Positions 62,003 through 64,000 of a stretch of 64,000 bases of DNA are shown here, in pieces. This stretch comes from Nocardia jiangxiensis NBRC 101359. GTDB taxonomy: Bacteria; Actinomycetota; Actinomycetes; Mycobacteriales; Mycobacteriaceae. Each line of letters begins with the position of its first letter. Position 1 is the first letter of the stretch. The position numbers were made by a program, and so were the translations under genes. Where the stretch lies: contig NZ_BAGB01000046.1 in the NCBI RefSeq assembly GCF_000308615.1, forward strand, positions 1 through 64,000. Reading direction: 5' to 3'. The notes below the pieces were generated by a model. It ran no database searches, was not told the DNA's origin, and saw only the letters and a program-made list of their open reading frames with translations.

Positions 62003-63474
62003 CGTGGAATGGTGCTCCTGCCGAGGTCGGGTGAACGGTTGCCCCAGCCGTCGCCGGCGATGTCGCCCATCGCCGACTCACCGCGGTTGAGACTGGCCGC
62101 GGCCGCGCGGGCGTTGGCGATTCGGTTCATCGCGCGGGCCGGGCCGGACGGCGTCGTGGCCGATCCGCTGGCCGTCGGCGGACTCGCGGCCGCCGAGGCG
62201 CCGCTACCGCCGCCGCGCGGCGGGGGCACGGGACGGTTACCGCCGCTACCGCGACCACCGGCGCCGCCCGGCGGACGCGGCCCGCGCCCGCCGACGAATC
62301 CGGGCGCGCCCGAGGCCGCGGTACCGCGCATGGCGACCGCCTTGGTACCGACCGCGCCCAGGGCCATCGCGCCCAGGACCACGCCACCGGTGGCAGCCAG
62401 ACCCGAACCGCCGTTGCCGACCATGCCGACCGCCGGAGCCACCAGGCGCATCAGCACCGGCAGAACGAAGGCGACACTGCCAAGCAGCACGATCGCGACC
62501 AGCATCCGCTGTGCCTGATCCGCGTCGGGAAGTCCTGCGGTGGAGGTACTTTCGTCGGTGTTCCCGGCGGCCAGGAAGGCGATCATGTAGACGATCGCCG
62601 CCACCGGTTTCCACAGCATGAACGCGATGATCCAGCTCAACAGCTTCGAGTAGGACTGCTTGCCGATACTCGTGCCCGACGCCGCGGCGGCCAACGGCAG
62701 CACACCCGCGGCGACGACCAGCATGCCCTGACGCACGATGGCGAGCACGATCTGCGCCAGCGCGCCGAGTAGACCTACGATCGCGATGATCAGCACCAGA
62801 CCCGGCGAGAACGCCTGCAACTTACTGGTTTTCACCATCAACTCGGCGATGTTCTTCGCCTGGCCGTTGGTGGCGTCCTGAATCACCCACGCGGAGAAGC
62901 GATCCGAAGCCTGCGTGCCCGCGACGATCACCGCGCCGAGCATCCAGGAACTGAATATCACCCGCGCGAACATCCGGAACGATTCGGCCGCTTCGGATAT
63001 CAGCGCACCGCGTCTGGCCTCGGCGAGTCTGACCCCGGACAGGATGATCGACACGATCAGCAGCAGGATCTGCGCCTGATAGGTGTAGTCGTTGATCTTC
63101 TGGAACAGCTGGCCGCCGTTGCTGAGCCGCTCGTTGGGCACCTTCATCCAGAAGGTGAGCGCCATGATCAGCGCCTGCCCCAAACCGCTCATCAGCGAGT
63201 CGACCACCTTGCCGAAGGTGGAATCCCATGCCTTGTCGCGCACCGCGTTGCCGGCGCTGTCGGGATGGGTCGCGGCATTGGCGCCCTTACAGGCCGCCGA
63301 GGCGGCATCGCCCAGGGACACCCCGGGCAGTCCCATGTTGTCGAGGTCGTCGTGAATCTGGTTGCAGGTCTGGTCGAATCCGTAGGTCTGGCCGTATGCC
63401 ACGGTCGGCGTGGCGATCACGACGGTGAAGACCACCGCGAGAATCGTGACCAAGCGCCTGATCAAATGGCTCAC
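61999..63474 (-). CDS. TrbL/VirB6-like polytopic membrane protein
   Basis: 491 residues. An N-terminal signal-like segment (LVTILAVVFTVVIATPTVAYG) is followed by a Cys-containing loop and about seven membrane helices (ILLLIVSIILSGV, LVLIIAIVGLLGALAQIVLAIV, WIIAFMLWKPVAAIVYMIAF and others), then a Gly/Pro/Ser/Arg-rich C-terminal tail from about residue 400. This is the architecture of T4SS inner-membrane channel proteins. GTG 63474 is chosen; the longer frame to 63663 overlaps the next gene. Ends in an ATGA overlap. Confidence 0.8.
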   Translation of the reverse strand: MSHLIRRLVTILAVVFTVVIATPTVAYGQTYGFDQTCNQIHDDLDNMGLPGVSLGDAASAACKGANAATHPDSAGNAVRDKAWDSTFGKVVDSLMSGLGQALIMALTFWMKVPNERLSNGGQLFQKINDYTYQAQILLLIVSIILSGVRLAEARRGALISEAAESFRMFARVIFSSWMLGAVIVAGTQASDRFSAWVIQDATNGQAKNIAELMVKTSKLQAFSPGLVLIIAIVGLLGALAQIVLAIVRQGMLVVAAGVLPLAAAASGTSIGKQSYSKLLSWIIAFMLWKPVAAIVYMIAFLAAGNTDESTSTAGLPDADQAQRMLVAIVLLGSVAFVLPVLMRLVAPAVGMVGNGGSGLAATGGVVLGAMALGAVGTKAVAMRGTAASGAPGFVGGRGPRPPGGAGGRGSGGNRPVPPPRGGGSGASAAASPPTASGSATTPSGPARAMNRIANARAAAASLNRGESAMGDIAGDGWGNRSPDLGRSTIPR

Positions 63475-63569
63475 CCCTCGATCCGTCGAAGTGCCGCGAT
63501 GGAATTCGGCCCTGTCGGCCCGAAGCACTGTGGTCAACGTCCCATCACATCCCCTGCTCGCCGCTGCGC

Positions 63570-64000
63570 TCACCATTTCGTCCACCCATCCAGCGAGTCC
63601 ACATACTCGGTCTGCGACCCCGAGGCGTCGGTCGGCTTCAGCCGCCAATCCCCGTTGTCCCACACCATGACCAGGCGGACCGCCGCCCAGAGTTGTTTGC
63701 CGTCGTTCGTCGGACCGCGCGCGGCCAGCCGCACGATGGCCATGTCGTCGGCATAGTTCTCGATCTGAAATGCGTCCGGCGCCACCAGATATCGGGTCAC
63801 CTGCTCGGGCTGCTGCTGGGGCAGCCGTCCCGCCGAACGCGCCTTGTCGTAGGCGGCGAGCTGCTGAGCACTGGCCTTGACCTGATGGACGTACAGATCC
63901 CGATCGGCCGGACGCGCGTTGAGCCGGTAGGTGATCTGCGCCGCCGCCAGCACCGCGCCTTGCGGGGTGTGCGAATACCCGGTGGCCAGGCCGTCGGCGA
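63570..64000 (-). CDS. Partial conjugation-associated protein, VirB8/TcpC-like candidate
   Basis: The gene continues beyond the right edge; only the C-terminal ~143 residues are seen. The visible sequence starts ADGLATGYSHTPQGAVLAAAQ, a SHTPxGAxxAA stretch common in this family, and ends VMVWDNGDWRLKPTDASGSQ, an NTF2-like end. Many TcpC/VirB8 proteins have this fold, but assignment is inferred from position in front of the TrbL-like gene. No membrane segment is visible in the part present. Confidence 0.5.
   Translation of the reverse strand, partial: ADGLATGYSHTPQGAVLAAAQITYRLNARPADRDLYVHQVKASAQQLAAYDKARSAGRLPQQQPEQVTRYLVAPDAFQIENYADDMAIVRLAARGPTNDGKQLWAAVRLVMVWDNGDWRLKPTDASGSQTEYVDSLDGWTKW

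Noticed and set aside
1..64000. tRNA, rRNA and riboswitches
   Set aside because: No TψC-arm/CCA-type cloverleaf or conserved riboswitch cores were recognised by eye in the gaps; a covariance-model search would be decisive.

Overview
The window is high-GC actinobacterial DNA, most likely from Nocardia or a close relative in the Mycobacteriales. The block from about 15.2 to 51.1 kb carries the genes that, from memory, lie in Mycobacterium tuberculosis Rv2533c-Rv2582 (nusB, efp, pepQ, aroC/K/B, aroE, mltG, ruvX, alaS, rarA, aspS, a zinc peptidase, an Rv2578c-type radical SAM protein, hisS, a lipid-anchored-type cyclophilin). EspC-like proteins, an F420-type luciferase-like enzyme, a KstR-type operator and mycobacterial-type LexA boxes agree with this placement. 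No rRNA, tRNA or CRISPR was seen.

Layout. 0-15.2 kb is accessory: TetR/enzyme divergent pairs with clear palindromic operators (0.1-1.7, 4.3-6.0, 13.5-15.2 kb), an AraC regulator, an SRPBCC protein, an orphan-operator quinone-oxidoreductase-like gene, an AlkB-like dioxygenase behind a near-perfect SOS box, an HD-only RelA/SpoT-like hydrolase, a DUF2637/HTH protein with 13-residue repeats, a DUF4334 protein, a bacterial serpin and an ion-transporter-superfamily permease. The left edge holds a 57-bp imperfect tandem repeat.

15.2-38.2 kb is mostly housekeeping: pepQ-efp-nusB (minus); a prepilin peptidase and aroC-aroK-aroB (plus, translationally coupled; AroK has a ~250-residue basic disordered tail); rarA-alaS-ruvX-mltG-aroE (minus, mostly overlapping); a TetR/TauD pair with twin operators; a kinase-like APH protein; a Pro/Gly-rich membrane protein; DUF389; aspS; zinc metallopeptidase. 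38.2-51.1 kb holds korAB, the LexA-boxed radical SAM gene, a KstR-boxed SDR, an orphan EspC/EspA-like pair of type VII secretion substrates, an F420-type oxidoreductase, mdh, a small membrane protein, hisS and the cyclophilin.

51.5-64.0 kb is a conjugation/type IV secretion-like cluster transcribed right to left and running off the right edge: an NTF2/VirB8-like candidate (partial), a TrbL/VirB6-like membrane protein, an SCO6880-type protein, a VirB4-like ATPase with a 370-residue disordered N-terminus, an IS3-OrfA-like helix-turn-helix protein, a three-domain wall hydrolase whose NlpC/P60 domain has lost its catalytic Cys and His, a lipoprotein, a VirD4/TraG-like coupling ATPase and a protein made of two DUF4913 units. 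A perfect 20-bp-stem terminator closes it. No relaxase is visible in the window. The cluster, its inactive hydrolase domain and the tandem DUF4913 protein are the best candidates for an incompletely described system.
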